This document shows, in pieces, positions 16,650-26,137 of a stretch of DNA of 63,731 bases. Under the pieces are notes generated by a model. The model was given only the letters and a program-made list of their open reading frames with translations. It was not told where the DNA came from and searched no databases. The stretch spans positions 1 to 63,731 of the forward strand of contig JACZKQ010000133.1 of NCBI GenBank assembly GCA_014859965.1, given 5' to 3'. Numbering within the stretch: position 1 is the first letter of the stretch; each line of letters starts with the position of its first letter. Origin of the DNA: Phycisphaerae bacterium. Lineage in GTDB: Bacteria; Planctomycetota; Phycisphaerae; Sedimentisphaerales; Anaerohalosphaeraceae. The position numbers were made by a program, and so were the translations under genes.

Positions 16650-18941
16650 ATGATGGGAACGTACATGAGAACAATGATCCTCTCGATATTCACCATATTG
16701 GTGGGCGGGCCCATGCTTTTTGCCGCGCCCGTAGATATACAGAGGTGGGACTTCGATTCGGATGTGGACCTGAAGCACTGGGTGCCAAATTCATATCTCG
16801 CAAGTGTATCCGTCCAGGATGGCATTGTAAGCGCCGATGCTGTTGACTGGGACCCGTTCTTCCTGTGCCGCGATGTTTCCATCGCTGCCAATCCATGGCA
16901 GTATGTAGTTATTCGGCTCAGGGCAAACCGGCCAGGAATCGGCGAACTGTTCTGGTCCGGGGAACTCACCGGCCAGTACGGCGGACTCACCGAAAAGAAA
17001 AAGGTGCGATTCTCAGTGGATGGCGATAACACCTGGCATGAAATCGTCCTCTTTCCGTTCTGGCATACCGAGAAAATAATCCGCCAGCTACGCCTTGATG
17101 TTTACGAAGGAGCCCACTTTGAGATCGACTGGATCCGGGTCTGCCACTGGGGGGCAGAGGCGTCCCCGATAGATACCTGCGCCTGGAGCTTTGGAGGCAG
17201 TGTCCGTGAATGGCAGATTCATTCCGGCGCATCGGAACTGTTTGCGCCGCCAGTGAAGATCAATGCAAAGGACAAACTGTGGATTACGGTTCAACTTGCC
17301 TCCGATCAGGAAGAGGTGGCAAGTATTCTTTGGGCGTGTGAACACACGGTCGGCCTGCAAACCGAAGAGTTTTCGCTCAAAGGCGATGGCAAGCCACATT
17401 CGTACAATCTCCAGATGGCAGGCAATCCTGCGTGGCGCGGCAACGTTATCGCATTTGGCATCCGCCTGCCTCAGGATAACGGTGTCCGTCTTGATTCGAT
17501 CCGGTTCGGCACAGAGCCGTCCGGGCCTGGGGAACTGGAAGTCCGCTACTTGGGTTTTGAGAACGGCGTCAACCGATCCGGCCGGCCATGTAGACTTCTC
17601 GCACAAGTCCAGAACTCGGGCGGAGCGCCCCACGGCATTCGCAGTATCCACCTGCTTTTGCCAAAAGGACTGAAACTCGTAACCGAGCCCGAAAGGCCTT
17701 CCCACAGCGGTCTTGCACACAATGAGACAGCCACCTTCACTTGGGAGATAGTGGCAGAAAAACCCGGCGTCTTTCCTGTCCGGCTTGCGTTTAGCGGTAA
17801 AGGCAATCTTCCATCCGACCAGGACATTAACCTTGAGTTTACTGAACCTCCTTCAGTGCCTAAGGCGGACTATGTTCCGGTGCCCCGACCAGTCGAGACG
17901 GATATGGAGATCTGTGCATTCTACTTCCCCGGATGGAACACGGATGCCAAATGGGATTGCATACGCCAGACCGCTCCCAATCGCAAACCCTTGCTTGGCT
18001 ACTATGATGAAGCCAACCCCGAATGTGTGGACTGGCAGATCAAGTGGGCTGTCGAAAACGGCATCTCGTGCTTTCTCGTGGACTGGTATTGGGTCCAGGG
18101 CCGTCAGCAACTGACGCACTGGTTCGAGGGATACCGAAAGGCGAGATATCGCGACTTTCTGAAGGTGGCGATTATGTGGGCCAATCACAATCCACCCAAC
18201 ACGCATTCAGTCGAAGACTGGCTTAACGTCACAAGAGAATGGATCGACCGGTACTTCACCTTGCCGCGTTACTATAACCTTGATAGCCAGCCAGCGGTTT
18301 TCATATGGAATCCTGGAGGTATCCGTAGTGATCTGGGCGGCTCCGATGCGGTCAAGAAGGTGCTTGACGCATCGCAGCAGATGGCTCGCGCAGCAGGCTT
18401 CAAAGGCATCACCTTCGTTGCCATGAATAGCAGCTTCGATACGACTCACATCCGAATGCTGCTTCACGAAGGCTACAGCGGTATCACGACCTATCATGAA
18501 TGGGGGAGTGTGATTGACGGAGGCGTAGCACAGAGGCGTTTCAATTATGAAAGCGTGGTGCGCCAGAGTCCCGTATCATGGCGGGAAAAGGATGATGCAT
18601 CGGGTTCGCTGACCTACTATCCGCTCGTGGATACAGGCTGGGACAGTCGGCCGTGGCACGGCAACAAGGCTATGGCCATCGAAGGCCGGACGCCGCAGGG
18701 TTTTGAGCAGTTGCTCCGCGAAGCAGAAGCTTTTTGCAGGGAGCGATGCAAGCCGATGCTGATTCTCGGCCCGGTCAATGAATGGGGCGAGGGCAGCTAC
18801 ATCGAGCCATGTACAGATTACGGATTTGACATGCTGGAAGCCATTCGCAGGATATTTGCCAAGGGAGATCCTCCAAGCTGGCCAACGAATATAGCACCCT
18901 CTGATATCGGCTTGGGGCCTTACGACTTCTCATCGGAATAA
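16650..18941 (+). CDS. Secreted GH99-like (WbsX-type) glycosidase
   Basis: The 763-aa protein has a signal peptide (TMILSIFTILVGGPMLFAA), two jelly-roll-like domains (residues about 25-300), an Ig-like CARDB segment and a C-terminal GH99-like TIM barrel. The barrel begins at EICAFYFPGWNTDAKW, and contains ISCFLVDWYWVQG and a conserved VNEWGEGSYIEP motif. This family includes endo-mannosidase relatives and WbsX-type proteins acting on alpha-linked mannans or rhamnans. The start is uncertain among closely spaced Met codons at 16650, 16653 and 16665. Its 3' end overlaps the convergent gene 18920-19483 by 22 bp. Substrate is unknown. Confidence 0.75.
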   Translation: MMGTYMRTMILSIFTILVGGPMLFAAPVDIQRWDFDSDVDLKHWVPNSYLASVSVQDGIVSADAVDWDPFFLCRDVSIAANPWQYVVIRLRANRPGIGELFWSGELTGQYGGLTEKKKVRFSVDGDNTWHEIVLFPFWHTEKIIRQLRLDVYEGAHFEIDWIRVCHWGAEASPIDTCAWSFGGSVREWQIHSGASELFAPPVKINAKDKLWITVQLASDQEEVASILWACEHTVGLQTEEFSLKGDGKPHSYNLQMAGNPAWRGNVIAFGIRLPQDNGVRLDSIRFGTEPSGPGELEVRYLGFENGVNRSGRPCRLLAQVQNSGGAPHGIRSIHLLLPKGLKLVTEPERPSHSGLAHNETATFTWEIVAEKPGVFPVRLAFSGKGNLPSDQDINLEFTEPPSVPKADYVPVPRPVETDMEICAFYFPGWNTDAKWDCIRQTAPNRKPLLGYYDEANPECVDWQIKWAVENGISCFLVDWYWVQGRQQLTHWFEGYRKARYRDFLKVAIMWANHNPPNTHSVEDWLNVTREWIDRYFTLPRYYNLDSQPAVFIWNPGGIRSDLGGSDAVKKVLDASQQMARAAGFKGITFVAMNSSFDTTHIRMLLHEGYSGITTYHEWGSVIDGGVAQRRFNYESVVRQSPVSWREKDDASGSLTYYPLVDTGWDSRPWHGNKAMAIEGRTPQGFEQLLREAEAFCRERCKPMLILGPVNEWGEGSYIEPCTDYGFDMLEAIRRIFAKGDPPSWPTNIAPSDIGLGPYDFSSE

Positions 18942-19483
18942 TGCGACCAAAACTCTTTACCCCTGTGCCCACGCCCTCTCCCATCTTTTCCGATTCTTCG
19001 CCCGGTCACATTGGCAAACGACACCAGGCTGCCGCATTTGCGGCATCTGCCGTTCTCATCGAAATCGGAGTCATCCGAGCAGTCGGGCGTTGTTTCGTGC
19101 CGGAGCGTCTCCGCTGCCTGGCGGGCTTCCGAAGATGCGTTTGAGTCATCACAAAGAAATTGCTCAAATACGCCGACTGCCTGCCTGCTCAAATCACACA
19201 TTCTGTCCAGCCACTGCTCCAGTAATACCGCCTGTGCATGATGCCCACCAAGGTTGTTCATATCATTGTAATGGATATCATTGGCATCCCTGATCAACTG
19301 CAAATCATCTTGGCTAAGCCGCACTCCGCTGCCGAGCATTTCCAGTATTCTGTGGTGCTTGCGGCTCAGCTCCCGATTCACCTGCTTTTGCTCCTCATCG
19401 AGATCGCCCCGCAAAGCAGCGGCCATCAGCTCATTGTCGTCCTCAAGGACAATTCGAATCTGCCTCTTGATCCAGTCATTCAT
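18920..19483 (-). CDS. Hypothetical protein with coiled coil and C-terminal zinc motif, 187 aa
   Basis: An acidic helical N-terminus (MNDWIKRQIRIVLEDDNELM, LDEEQKQVNRELSRKHHRI) is followed by a long helical region and a C-terminal CRKCGSLVSFANVTGRRIG, which looks like a zinc knuckle. I do not recognise the family. The reading frame is open far upstream toward the ABC genes, but GGAGGTGGAGC before the ATG at 19483 fixes the start, and a 10-bp hairpin (19509-19535) precedes it. It lies among cargo genes and shares the hairpin/RBS layout of the other accessory genes in the left arm. Confidence 0.65.
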   Translation of the reverse strand: MNDWIKRQIRIVLEDDNELMAAALRGDLDEEQKQVNRELSRKHHRILEMLGSGVRLSQDDLQLIRDANDIHYNDMNNLGGHHAQAVLLEQWLDRMCDLSRQAVGVFEQFLCDDSNASSEARQAAETLRHETTPDCSDDSDFDENGRCRKCGSLVSFANVTGRRIGKDGRGRGHRGKEFWSHYSDEKS

Positions 19484-19508
19484 TTTGCTCCACCTCCGAG
19501 AACCCAGA

Positions 19509-19535
19509 GAGCGGCTCTCACTTGCAGAGCCGCTC
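19509..19535 (-). promoter_or_regulatory. 10-bp hairpin upstream of the 18920-19483 gene
   Basis: GAGCGGCTCT (19509-19518) and AGAGCCGCTC (19526-19535) form a perfect stem with a 7-nt loop, about 12 nt upstream of GGAGGTG on the minus strand. It sits between this gene and the divergent ABC transporter operon. Confidence 0.55.
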
Positions 19536-19606
19536 CTTGGACATTTTAGCCCGGATTTTCCAAGTAGCCCGCGACAAATGATCGACGTTTTGGTAGCATA
19601 GGGCCC

Positions 19607-20368
19607 ATGAATCTGGCGATTGAAACCAATGGTTTGACTCGGTGTTTCGGCGACCTGGTGGCCGTGGATAACCTGGATCTCCGCGTGGAGGCGGGCAAGT
19701 TCTATGGTTTTCTCGGCCCCAACGGTGCGGGCAAGTCCACTACGATCAAGATGCTCACGGGCCTGCTCGGGCCGACGCGAGGGACGATGCGCATCTTGGG
19801 CGAACAGATCGACCGCCCGGAGAAGGCCAGAGAGGTCAAGCGCCGCATCGGGGTGGTGCCCGAAGAGATGGCCCTGTTTGACAATCTGACGGCGCGCGAA
19901 TATCTGATCTTCATCGGTCGAATGTACGGCCTGCCTTTGGCGACGGTCCGCGAGCGAACTGATGAATTGCTGGAAATGATGACCCTGGCCGACGAGCACA
20001 AGAAGCTCACGCTCGAATTCTCGCACGGCATGAACAAAAAGTTGACACTGGCGGCGGCGCTGATTCCCAACCCCGACCTGCTGTTCCTCGATGAGCCTTT
20101 CGAGGGGGTCGACGCCGTCTCGTCCAGCATATTGCGCGACACGTTGAAGCAATGCGTCCAGCGGGGCGCAACGGTGTTCCTGACGTCGCACGTCCTGGAG
20201 ATCGTTGAGAGGCTCTGCACGGACGTCGGCATCATCACCAAGGGCAAGCTGGTGTACCAGGGAACGATGGACGAGATAAGGCAAGCCGGGTCGCTGGAGG
20301 AGCGTTTTCTCAAAGCGGTGGGCAAGGACCATGTCGAGCGGCAAAGCCTGAGCTGGCTGGAGGGCTAA
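19607..20368 (+). CDS. ABC transporter ATP-binding protein (ABC-2 exporter)
   Basis: The 253-aa protein has Walker A GPNGAGKST near residue 37, a Q-loop-like VVPEEMALFDNLTARE, an LEFSHGMNKKLTLAAAL signature region (a degenerate LSGG) and Walker B LLFLDEPFEGVD followed by the H-loop TSHVLE. It belongs to the CcmA/YhaQ-type ATPases that pair with ABC-2 permeases. The next gene starts with GTG directly after its stop, so translation is likely coupled. The signature motif FSHGM instead of LSGGQ is typical of a divergent exporter subfamily. Substrate is unknown. Confidence 0.9.
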   Translation: MNLAIETNGLTRCFGDLVAVDNLDLRVEAGKFYGFLGPNGAGKSTTIKMLTGLLGPTRGTMRILGEQIDRPEKAREVKRRIGVVPEEMALFDNLTAREYLIFIGRMYGLPLATVRERTDELLEMMTLADEHKKLTLEFSHGMNKKLTLAAALIPNPDLLFLDEPFEGVDAVSSSILRDTLKQCVQRGATVFLTSHVLEIVERLCTDVGIITKGKLVYQGTMDEIRQAGSLEERFLKAVGKDHVERQSLSWLEG

Positions 20369-22108
20369 GTGGACACAAGTCAGCTGCGCACGATACTCTG
20401 GCTCAGGTGGCGTCTGACGCGAAACCAATGGCGTCGCAGCGGTCAGTTGAACGCGGTGATAATGATGCTCATCGCGGCTGCTGCATTTGTGATTGGGGCG
20501 GCGGGAGCCATCGTCGGCCTGCTTATCGGCGCCTTGCTGATGAAGAACACCACTCCTTGGGCTTTGCTCGGCATATGGGATGCCATTGTCATCGCTTTTC
20601 TGTTTTTCTGGATGATTGGCATCATCTCGGAGATTCAGCGATCGGAAACCATCGACATAAGCAAACTGCTGCACCTGCCGGTCTCGCTGCGAGAGATCTT
20701 CTTCGTTAATTACATCGCCTCACATTTCACCCTTTGCTTCATCGTGTTTGTACCGAGCATGCTGGGCCTTGCTTTGGGACTGGCGATCAGCAAGAGCGGC
20801 TTGATGCTGTTGATGCCCTTCCTGGTAGCCGGCTTTATCTTCATGATCTCCGCCTGGACTTACTGCCTGCGCGGATGGTTGGTCACGCTCATGGCCAACA
20901 AACGACGCCGGCGGGCCATCATTGCGGGAGTTACCTTTACCTTCATACTGCTAAGCCAACTGCCGAATCTGTTAGGCAACATTCTGCACGATCACAAGAG
21001 ACACGGGCCCGGCGCCACCCAGTCAGCGCCCTCTGAGCAGACCGAAACACCTAACTCAGGAGGCCAAGTTGTCCCACGAGTCATCGTTGAGGCGCATAAA
21101 TACGTGCCCTTTCTGTGGGTAGGCAACGGCGCCAGGGCACTGGCGGAGGGAAGTGTCTGGCCCGCTATCCTGGGTTCGGCCGGTATGTTCATTCTCGGCG
21201 CTCTGGGTCTCAGTCGCGCCTACCGCTCGACCGTGCGCTTCTATCTGGGACAGACGACGCGGAAGAGATCCACTCCAAGAGCCAAGGAAGCGAAAGTCTC
21301 CCGTGCACAGATAAGTTTCCTGGAGAAGCAATTGCCGGGTATCCCCGACGAGAGCGCCGCGATGGCGCTGGCTTTCTTTCGCTCCCTCATGCGGGCGCCT
21401 GAAGTGAAGATGATGTTGGGGACCAATTTCATGATGCTGCTGTTCTTCGGTTTCATGATCCTAATGCGGCGCAGGGCTGGCATAAGCGATGATTTCAGGC
21501 CGTTTATTGCCACCGGCGCCGTGGTCCTCACTTTCTTCGGCTTGACGCGGCTCATGTTGAATCAGTTCGGCCACGATAGAGAGGGATTTCGCGCGCTGGT
21601 GCTGTCGCCCGTACTGCGAAAGCACATCCTCCTGGGAAAGAACCTTGCCTTGCTGCCGATCACCGTGTGCCTTGGGGCCATCCTGTTGTTGCTCATCAAG
21701 TTCGTGATCGGTGTAACGGTTGCGGTGACGTTTGCAGCCTTTCTGCAGTTAATAGCCGCGTTCTTGCTGCTTAGCATGGCAGGCAATCTCATCTCCACCC
21801 TCGTGCCGTATCGAGTCGCACCGGGTTCGATGAAGCCGACCAAGATCCCGGCGATGACCGCCTTGCTGCTGTTCTTGTCGCATATGCTGTTCCCGGTAGC
21901 GATGGGCCCGATTTTTCTCCCTGCGATTGCTGGACTGCTGTTTGCCAAAGCGGGCTTGATGTCCGCCGGTGCCGTTAATCTGTTATTCTCGATCGTAATG
22001 CTGGCAACCACTGCCTTTTTCTACCGGCTCAGCCTTCCCGGCCTTGGCAATCTGCTCCAGCGACACGAAAAGAGAATTCTCGAGGTGGTCACAAGGGAAA
22101 TAGAGTAG
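20369..22108 (+). CDS. ABC-2 type transporter permease, 579 aa
   Basis: GTG directly follows the stop codon of the ATPase gene. The protein has about ten to twelve hydrophobic segments, e.g. VIMMLIAAAAFVIGAAGAIV, MLLMPFLVAGFIFMISAWTY and FMMLLFFGFMILM, with a cytoplasmic segment around residues 205-340. It forms the membrane part of the exporter with the ATPase upstream. The twofold hydrophobic arrangement fits a fused ABC-2 permease with two halves. No terminator is obvious directly after it; the 140 bp that follow hold the terminator of the convergent small gene. Confidence 0.85.
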   Translation: MDTSQLRTILWLRWRLTRNQWRRSGQLNAVIMMLIAAAAFVIGAAGAIVGLLIGALLMKNTTPWALLGIWDAIVIAFLFFWMIGIISEIQRSETIDISKLLHLPVSLREIFFVNYIASHFTLCFIVFVPSMLGLALGLAISKSGLMLLMPFLVAGFIFMISAWTYCLRGWLVTLMANKRRRRAIIAGVTFTFILLSQLPNLLGNILHDHKRHGPGATQSAPSEQTETPNSGGQVVPRVIVEAHKYVPFLWVGNGARALAEGSVWPAILGSAGMFILGALGLSRAYRSTVRFYLGQTTRKRSTPRAKEAKVSRAQISFLEKQLPGIPDESAAMALAFFRSLMRAPEVKMMLGTNFMMLLFFGFMILMRRRAGISDDFRPFIATGAVVLTFFGLTRLMLNQFGHDREGFRALVLSPVLRKHILLGKNLALLPITVCLGAILLLLIKFVIGVTVAVTFAAFLQLIAAFLLLSMAGNLISTLVPYRVAPGSMKPTKIPAMTALLLFLSHMLFPVAMGPIFLPAIAGLLFAKAGLMSAGAVNLLFSIVMLATTAFFYRLSLPGLGNLLQRHEKRILEVVTREIE

Positions 22109-22211
22109 TCCAGCGGATCGTGTTTCAATCAAGAGCAACTACCGCCCTTCTCCAGTTCCGCCGCCCCAGACTGCCCGCCGAGCGACCCTGTCGCAAAACC
22201 CTTGAGCGAAA

Positions 22212-22247
22212 GAAACAAAAAAGAAAAGAAAACGGCCACCATGGCCG
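22212..22247 (-). terminator. Rho-independent terminator of the 22253-22537 gene
   Basis: CGGCC-ACCAT-GGCCG (22233-22247) followed, on the minus strand, by a long T-rich run (A-rich on plus, 22212-22232). It begins 6 nt past the stop of the minus-strand gene. Confidence 0.7.
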
Positions 22248-22252
22248 CCTAT

Positions 22253-22537
22253 TCACATCACCACTTCCTCTTCCACGCCACTGCCGTCATCACTGCCACG
22301 CTGCTCCTCGATCATGAACTGGAAGCATTTGTTCAAACAATAGACCGCCAGAGGAATCTCATTGCGGTTGAACGAGTTGCTACTCTTCCAGGCACCGTCC
22401 CGATCCTTGAAGCGCTTCTGCAGTGTCGCTTTCAGCATCGTTGCTTGCTTGCCGTTGCCGGTGGATATCTCATTCTCCCACAGTGCCGCTGACACTTGTC
22501 CGGCCGTGTACTTGGCCACAGGTTTTTGTCCTGCCAT
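22253..22537 (-). CDS. Small mobile-element family protein, 94 aa (paralogue of 38319-38585)
   Basis: The pattern KYTAGQVSAALWENE, then QKRFKDRDGAWKSSNSF and a helical LAVYCLNKCFQFMIEE, matches the protein at 38319-38585 (SFRSGNIEASIWKDE, then RIHKQFKNKRDQYE and LVAKKAYEFIAL). This is a widespread small family in plasmids, phages and integrative elements, from memory; the fold is probably a beta-sheet plus helix and its role is unknown. Translation starts after GGGGTG, and a 10-bp hairpin (22571-22600) lies upstream. It has its own terminator. Confidence 0.65.
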   Translation of the reverse strand: MAGQKPVAKYTAGQVSAALWENEISTGNGKQATMLKATLQKRFKDRDGAWKSSNSFNRNEIPLAVYCLNKCFQFMIEEQRGSDDGSGVEEEVVM

Positions 22538-22570
22538 TCTGTTTCACCCCGAGAGCTTCATCTGTCGTGA

Positions 22571-22600
22571 GGCCCTCTTCTCAAGATGGGGAAGAGGGCC
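22571..22600 (-). promoter_or_regulatory. 10-bp hairpin upstream of the 22253-22537 gene
   Basis: GGCCCTCTTC (22571-22580) and GAAGAGGGCC (22591-22600) with a 10-nt loop, about 20 nt upstream of the GGGGTG ribosome binding site on the minus strand. The loop length equals those at 2675-2708 and 39609-39642. Confidence 0.55.
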
Positions 22601-22727
22601 ATGGCACCGTCTCAACCGAGACGGACATGCACGCGATCTTCGCGGTAGCAACGTAAATGAATTCTGTCGTTCTTCTGAGTGGGTAGTCCGGATTCATGCA
22701 ATTCCCCAATCCTCATATTCGGTATTC

Positions 22728-25700
22728 CTATACCTGCAACATTGCTTCTAGCCGCTCAGCAGCACTTCCTTGGTTTGGCGATTGCATACTACCAGCAAAC
22801 TCCTTCACGTTCTTTCGGATTAGAGCTAGATCTTCAGCTGAAAAACCGACATCATTTGCGCACACTCGAATCATCCTGATCGACTTTCGGCGAACATGCT
22901 CCATACAAATCTTCCTGGCCTTCGGCTTCAGTTGTTCTGCAATAAGATCATGGCCTAACTCCCTACTAACAAGGCTGTAAGTGCCGATAATCCCAAGTCC
23001 CGCTTCCGTCGCAGGACATTTCAGCCATGCCCCAATTATGTCTCTGTAGTGACGCTTTCGAAGGATCCACCGAACACAATCTTCACTAGAATTTTGCCAC
23101 ACATGCCATAAGAACAGATCAAGATGATAAAAATCGACGGCATCCAGCCTTGAATTCAGTTCGTCTAGACGACGCTCAATTTCTCGGCACATCGCGCGCG
23201 CCACGTCAGGCTTTTGTACGCACTCATACCCGATCAACAATCCGGCAATCTCATCTATTTGTGCTTCCGCAACAGCCTTGCCGATAAACGCTTTGCTCAA
23301 AAACTGCTCCTGACCGGCTATCATCCTGTCCTCGCTCAGCCTTCCCGGCAGGCAGGAACATAGGAACGATACAACGTCGTTGTATGTTGCGTTTGCAAAT
23401 ACCTTCTTCAAGTCTATACTGGCTAGATAGCTCTCGGCTTGCTCTAGCATGTCATCGCGCACATCAGCAACGCCTAACCTAACAGCGAGATCTATTGCAC
23501 TTAAACCATGTAAACTTCTTGTTAACTCTTCCAAGCATCGCAGCAACTCTTCTCTATCATCCTCAATCTGCAAATATAGGCCCAGAAAACATGCCAGATC
23601 CCATACTGGTAGTGAATGGCCTTGCGCGAGCATACTCTGGCAGCAGTCAGATCTCAGCAAACCCGCTTGCTTTATTCTCCAATGGAAATGAGGTAGAGAA
23701 CAAAAGACACATGACGCCATGTGGCTCTGCTTGGCTAGATCGCCGAAACTCAACTGTCGAAGATAGTTCAGTAGTTCCGTTCTTACAACGCCTGTACGGC
23801 GAGAGATCAAGAAAAAGGTAAATATGCTGCTAAGTTCAGCCTCGCTCTTACGACTGACTTTTGTCGCCAGACGGAATTGACACCAAAAGGCCAATAGCTG
23901 CTCTCTAGGGACACGCAGATAAAATGCCGCAGATAAAAGCTCGCAAACACATTGCAGGTCGGTTCCATCATCGTTCGCCTTCCCGCCCAGTGTGCCAAAA
24001 TCTAGTTGCCCGCAAAATGTCGCCAGCTTATTCGTAGGAATACCCACTTCATGTGCGAAGATAATAAACATTCGTATGATCAGAGGCTTTTCGCCTTCAT
24101 CACGTGCACGCTTGCCCAGTTCCTCAACATTCACCTTTTCCCAGATGCGCAAATCAACCTCACAAGTATCCCCCATCTCTCGCAGCATCAAACACAAGAA
24201 ACCAAGTCCGAATTGTGAAGCCATCATGCCGAGATTTAAGAAAGCTGTCTCTGCGAAGAACTTCGCCCAAACAGACCGCTTGGCCTTATTCCGTCCTACC
24301 CGTCTGAGGTGCTGGAATAATGCTCTTGCATACATTGCGTGAAGATAACCCGCTTCGTACCAAGATTCAAGTACATCCATTCTGAAACGTTGAACGTCTG
24401 AGGGATCTTGACTCCACCTAGGCACTTTCCTAACGAACTCTCGGACAGCATCGTGTCGGATATCTTTGTCCGCCCACAGGATGTTTTCCAAATGATAATC
24501 AGGAACGCACATAAACAGCTTCAAAAAATTAGCCGGTCGTATTTGCACATAATCGCGCACACATTTACATACATATTCATGTACACTGCTTATTCCTTGA
24601 CGCCCACAATATGCAGCCGCCTTAATGAAATACTTTGCTATACTAGGATGATATACACGAAGCCAGGATACATACAGGCCGGGCTCAGTTTCTTCCGTAC
24701 GCTTTTGAACTAGGCCAACCCTCAGCAAGGCACTTATGTCGTTTGTAATCCACTTTGAATCTACATCAATCTCATATTGCGACAGCGCGGATATTTGTAG
24801 CAATTCCTCGCAATTTGGCCGTTCCTTCAAGTATGTATGGTAAACGTCCTCTAAGACTTCATCTACTTCAATCGCAGATAAAACGACAACCTTTTTAGTT
24901 CTTTGCCATGCACGTACATACAGACGAATAATGTTCAGATCATTTCCACATTTATCCGTTACAATTCCAATGTCACCAATTTTTCGGGGCGATACCTCAA
25001 GAGACCTTATAATTTTAAGTATTGCCTTTGATGTGTATACAAGCTCAAGTACTGCATCTTGATGCCGCATGACATCTAAATAGCTAATAGCAGGTTCTCC
25101 GTCACCATGCCCACTCAAAGTGACGGTTCGGTCGACATTGCGTGAAGTCATCAATACGTGAATATCACCTCTCTTACCTGAGCAAAGCGACGCGTTGATC
25201 TTCCCTGACAGCATGTGCACATTGTCGACGATAACAAGGGCCGTTCGGTCTGAAAGAGTGAGCAACATCTCTGCTTCCGAAAAGGGGCTCTCCCCGGTAG
25301 CATCCCAATAGTACACGCTCCAACCCTGCTGATAGTATTCATATCCCACTGCAAGAGCAAAGGAGGTCTTTCCGCATCCCGGATTGCCAACAACTAGACA
25401 TCGCCAGTTACGTTTTAGCGTCTTGGCAACAGCCTTATGCAAGTTTTCGTCACGATAATACTTCCCTTGTTCAAAATCCAATTGCGATGGATATCGCATA
25501 GGAAGTGGTTCCAGTCTCTTTAAAAGGCCGTGCTCGGGTACTTTGAGCTTGTGGCGATACGACTCAGCGTAACAGTTCTTTTCTGCTCTTTTTTTTGCAT
25601 CATATAGCACCGCCCGCAGATCATCTAAGGAACTTGCATTTGGGTACGCAAAATGACCACCCAAGCTCCTATGAAAAATCAGCTGAATGTAGCGATTCAT

Positions 25701-25973
25701 ATCGCATTCTTTACTGAGATCCGCCAATGAACGGTTCAGCCGCTTCTTCGCTTCTGACAACTTCGTAGTTCTGATTCCGAGGTTGGCTGCGATTTCTTTC
25801 TGCCTCAGAAAAGAGCTCGCGAACTCTGCCGGTTTGAGCATGAATTCGAGCAGTCTCATTTGTTGGTTATCGTTTGGGCTGATATGTTTTTTCAGCAGGG
25901 TCTGAACGGCTGAATCCTGCAAGTAGCAGACAATTGCCTCGTTCTGCTCACGGATTACGCTAATATCCGACAT
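22728..25973 (-). CDS. STAND/NACHT-like NTPase, candidate defence protein, 1081 aa
   Basis: An N-terminal helical region (residues 1-150) contains an HTH-like segment (LRQKEIAANLGIRTTKLSEA). It is followed by a P-loop NTPase with Walker A VVGNPGCGKTS (about 194-204) and Walker B ALVIVDNVH (about 248-256), winged-helix regions and a long helical C-terminus without clear repeats. The layout fits signal-transduction STAND NTPases, many of which act in antiphage immunity. No N-terminal effector such as TIR, nuclease or protease is recognisable. The gene looks AT-richer than its neighbours by eye, which suggests separate transfer. It stands alone with its own promoter (26011-26038). A defence role is inferred. 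Confidence 0.7.
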   Translation of the reverse strand: MSDISVIREQNEAIVCYLQDSAVQTLLKKHISPNDNQQMRLLEFMLKPAEFASSFLRQKEIAANLGIRTTKLSEAKKRLNRSLADLSKECDMNRYIQLIFHRSLGGHFAYPNASSLDDLRAVLYDAKKRAEKNCYAESYRHKLKVPEHGLLKRLEPLPMRYPSQLDFEQGKYYRDENLHKAVAKTLKRNWRCLVVGNPGCGKTSFALAVGYEYYQQGWSVYYWDATGESPFSEAEMLLTLSDRTALVIVDNVHMLSGKINASLCSGKRGDIHVLMTSRNVDRTVTLSGHGDGEPAISYLDVMRHQDAVLELVYTSKAILKIIRSLEVSPRKIGDIGIVTDKCGNDLNIIRLYVRAWQRTKKVVVLSAIEVDEVLEDVYHTYLKERPNCEELLQISALSQYEIDVDSKWITNDISALLRVGLVQKRTEETEPGLYVSWLRVYHPSIAKYFIKAAAYCGRQGISSVHEYVCKCVRDYVQIRPANFLKLFMCVPDYHLENILWADKDIRHDAVREFVRKVPRWSQDPSDVQRFRMDVLESWYEAGYLHAMYARALFQHLRRVGRNKAKRSVWAKFFAETAFLNLGMMASQFGLGFLCLMLREMGDTCEVDLRIWEKVNVEELGKRARDEGEKPLIIRMFIIFAHEVGIPTNKLATFCGQLDFGTLGGKANDDGTDLQCVCELLSAAFYLRVPREQLLAFWCQFRLATKVSRKSEAELSSIFTFFLISRRTGVVRTELLNYLRQLSFGDLAKQSHMASCVFCSLPHFHWRIKQAGLLRSDCCQSMLAQGHSLPVWDLACFLGLYLQIEDDREELLRCLEELTRSLHGLSAIDLAVRLGVADVRDDMLEQAESYLASIDLKKVFANATYNDVVSFLCSCLPGRLSEDRMIAGQEQFLSKAFIGKAVAEAQIDEIAGLLIGYECVQKPDVARAMCREIERRLDELNSRLDAVDFYHLDLFLWHVWQNSSEDCVRWILRKRHYRDIIGAWLKCPATEAGLGIIGTYSLVSRELGHDLIAEQLKPKARKICMEHVRRKSIRMIRVCANDVGFSAEDLALIRKNVKEFAGSMQSPNQGSAAERLEAMLQV

Positions 25974-26010
25974 TTTTAGGCTACCCTATTGTTGCCCTCC
26001 CAGTACACGT

Positions 26011-26038
26011 ATTCTAAAAGCACGAGATCGATTGTCAA
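26011..26038 (-). promoter_or_regulatory. Promoter of the STAND NTPase gene
   Basis: On the minus strand TTGACA (26038-26033), a 16-nt spacer and TAGAAT (26016-26011) lie about 38 nt upstream of the start codon at 25973. AGGGTAG serves as a plausible ribosome binding site. Confidence 0.6.
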
Positions 26039-26137
26039 GGCAAGCCAGGGTTGTTTGACTTCGACGCTATTCGGCCACTCAGCTTAGCACTGTCCCAGTA
26101 TAGCATCCTCCCTCTCCAGAAAAAAGAAACGAATTCT

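Noticed and set aside
22537-22728. Separate small plus-strand genes antisense to the STAND gene (for example near 22696-22980)
   Set aside because: They lie within the coding region of the STAND gene and have no RBS or domain features.
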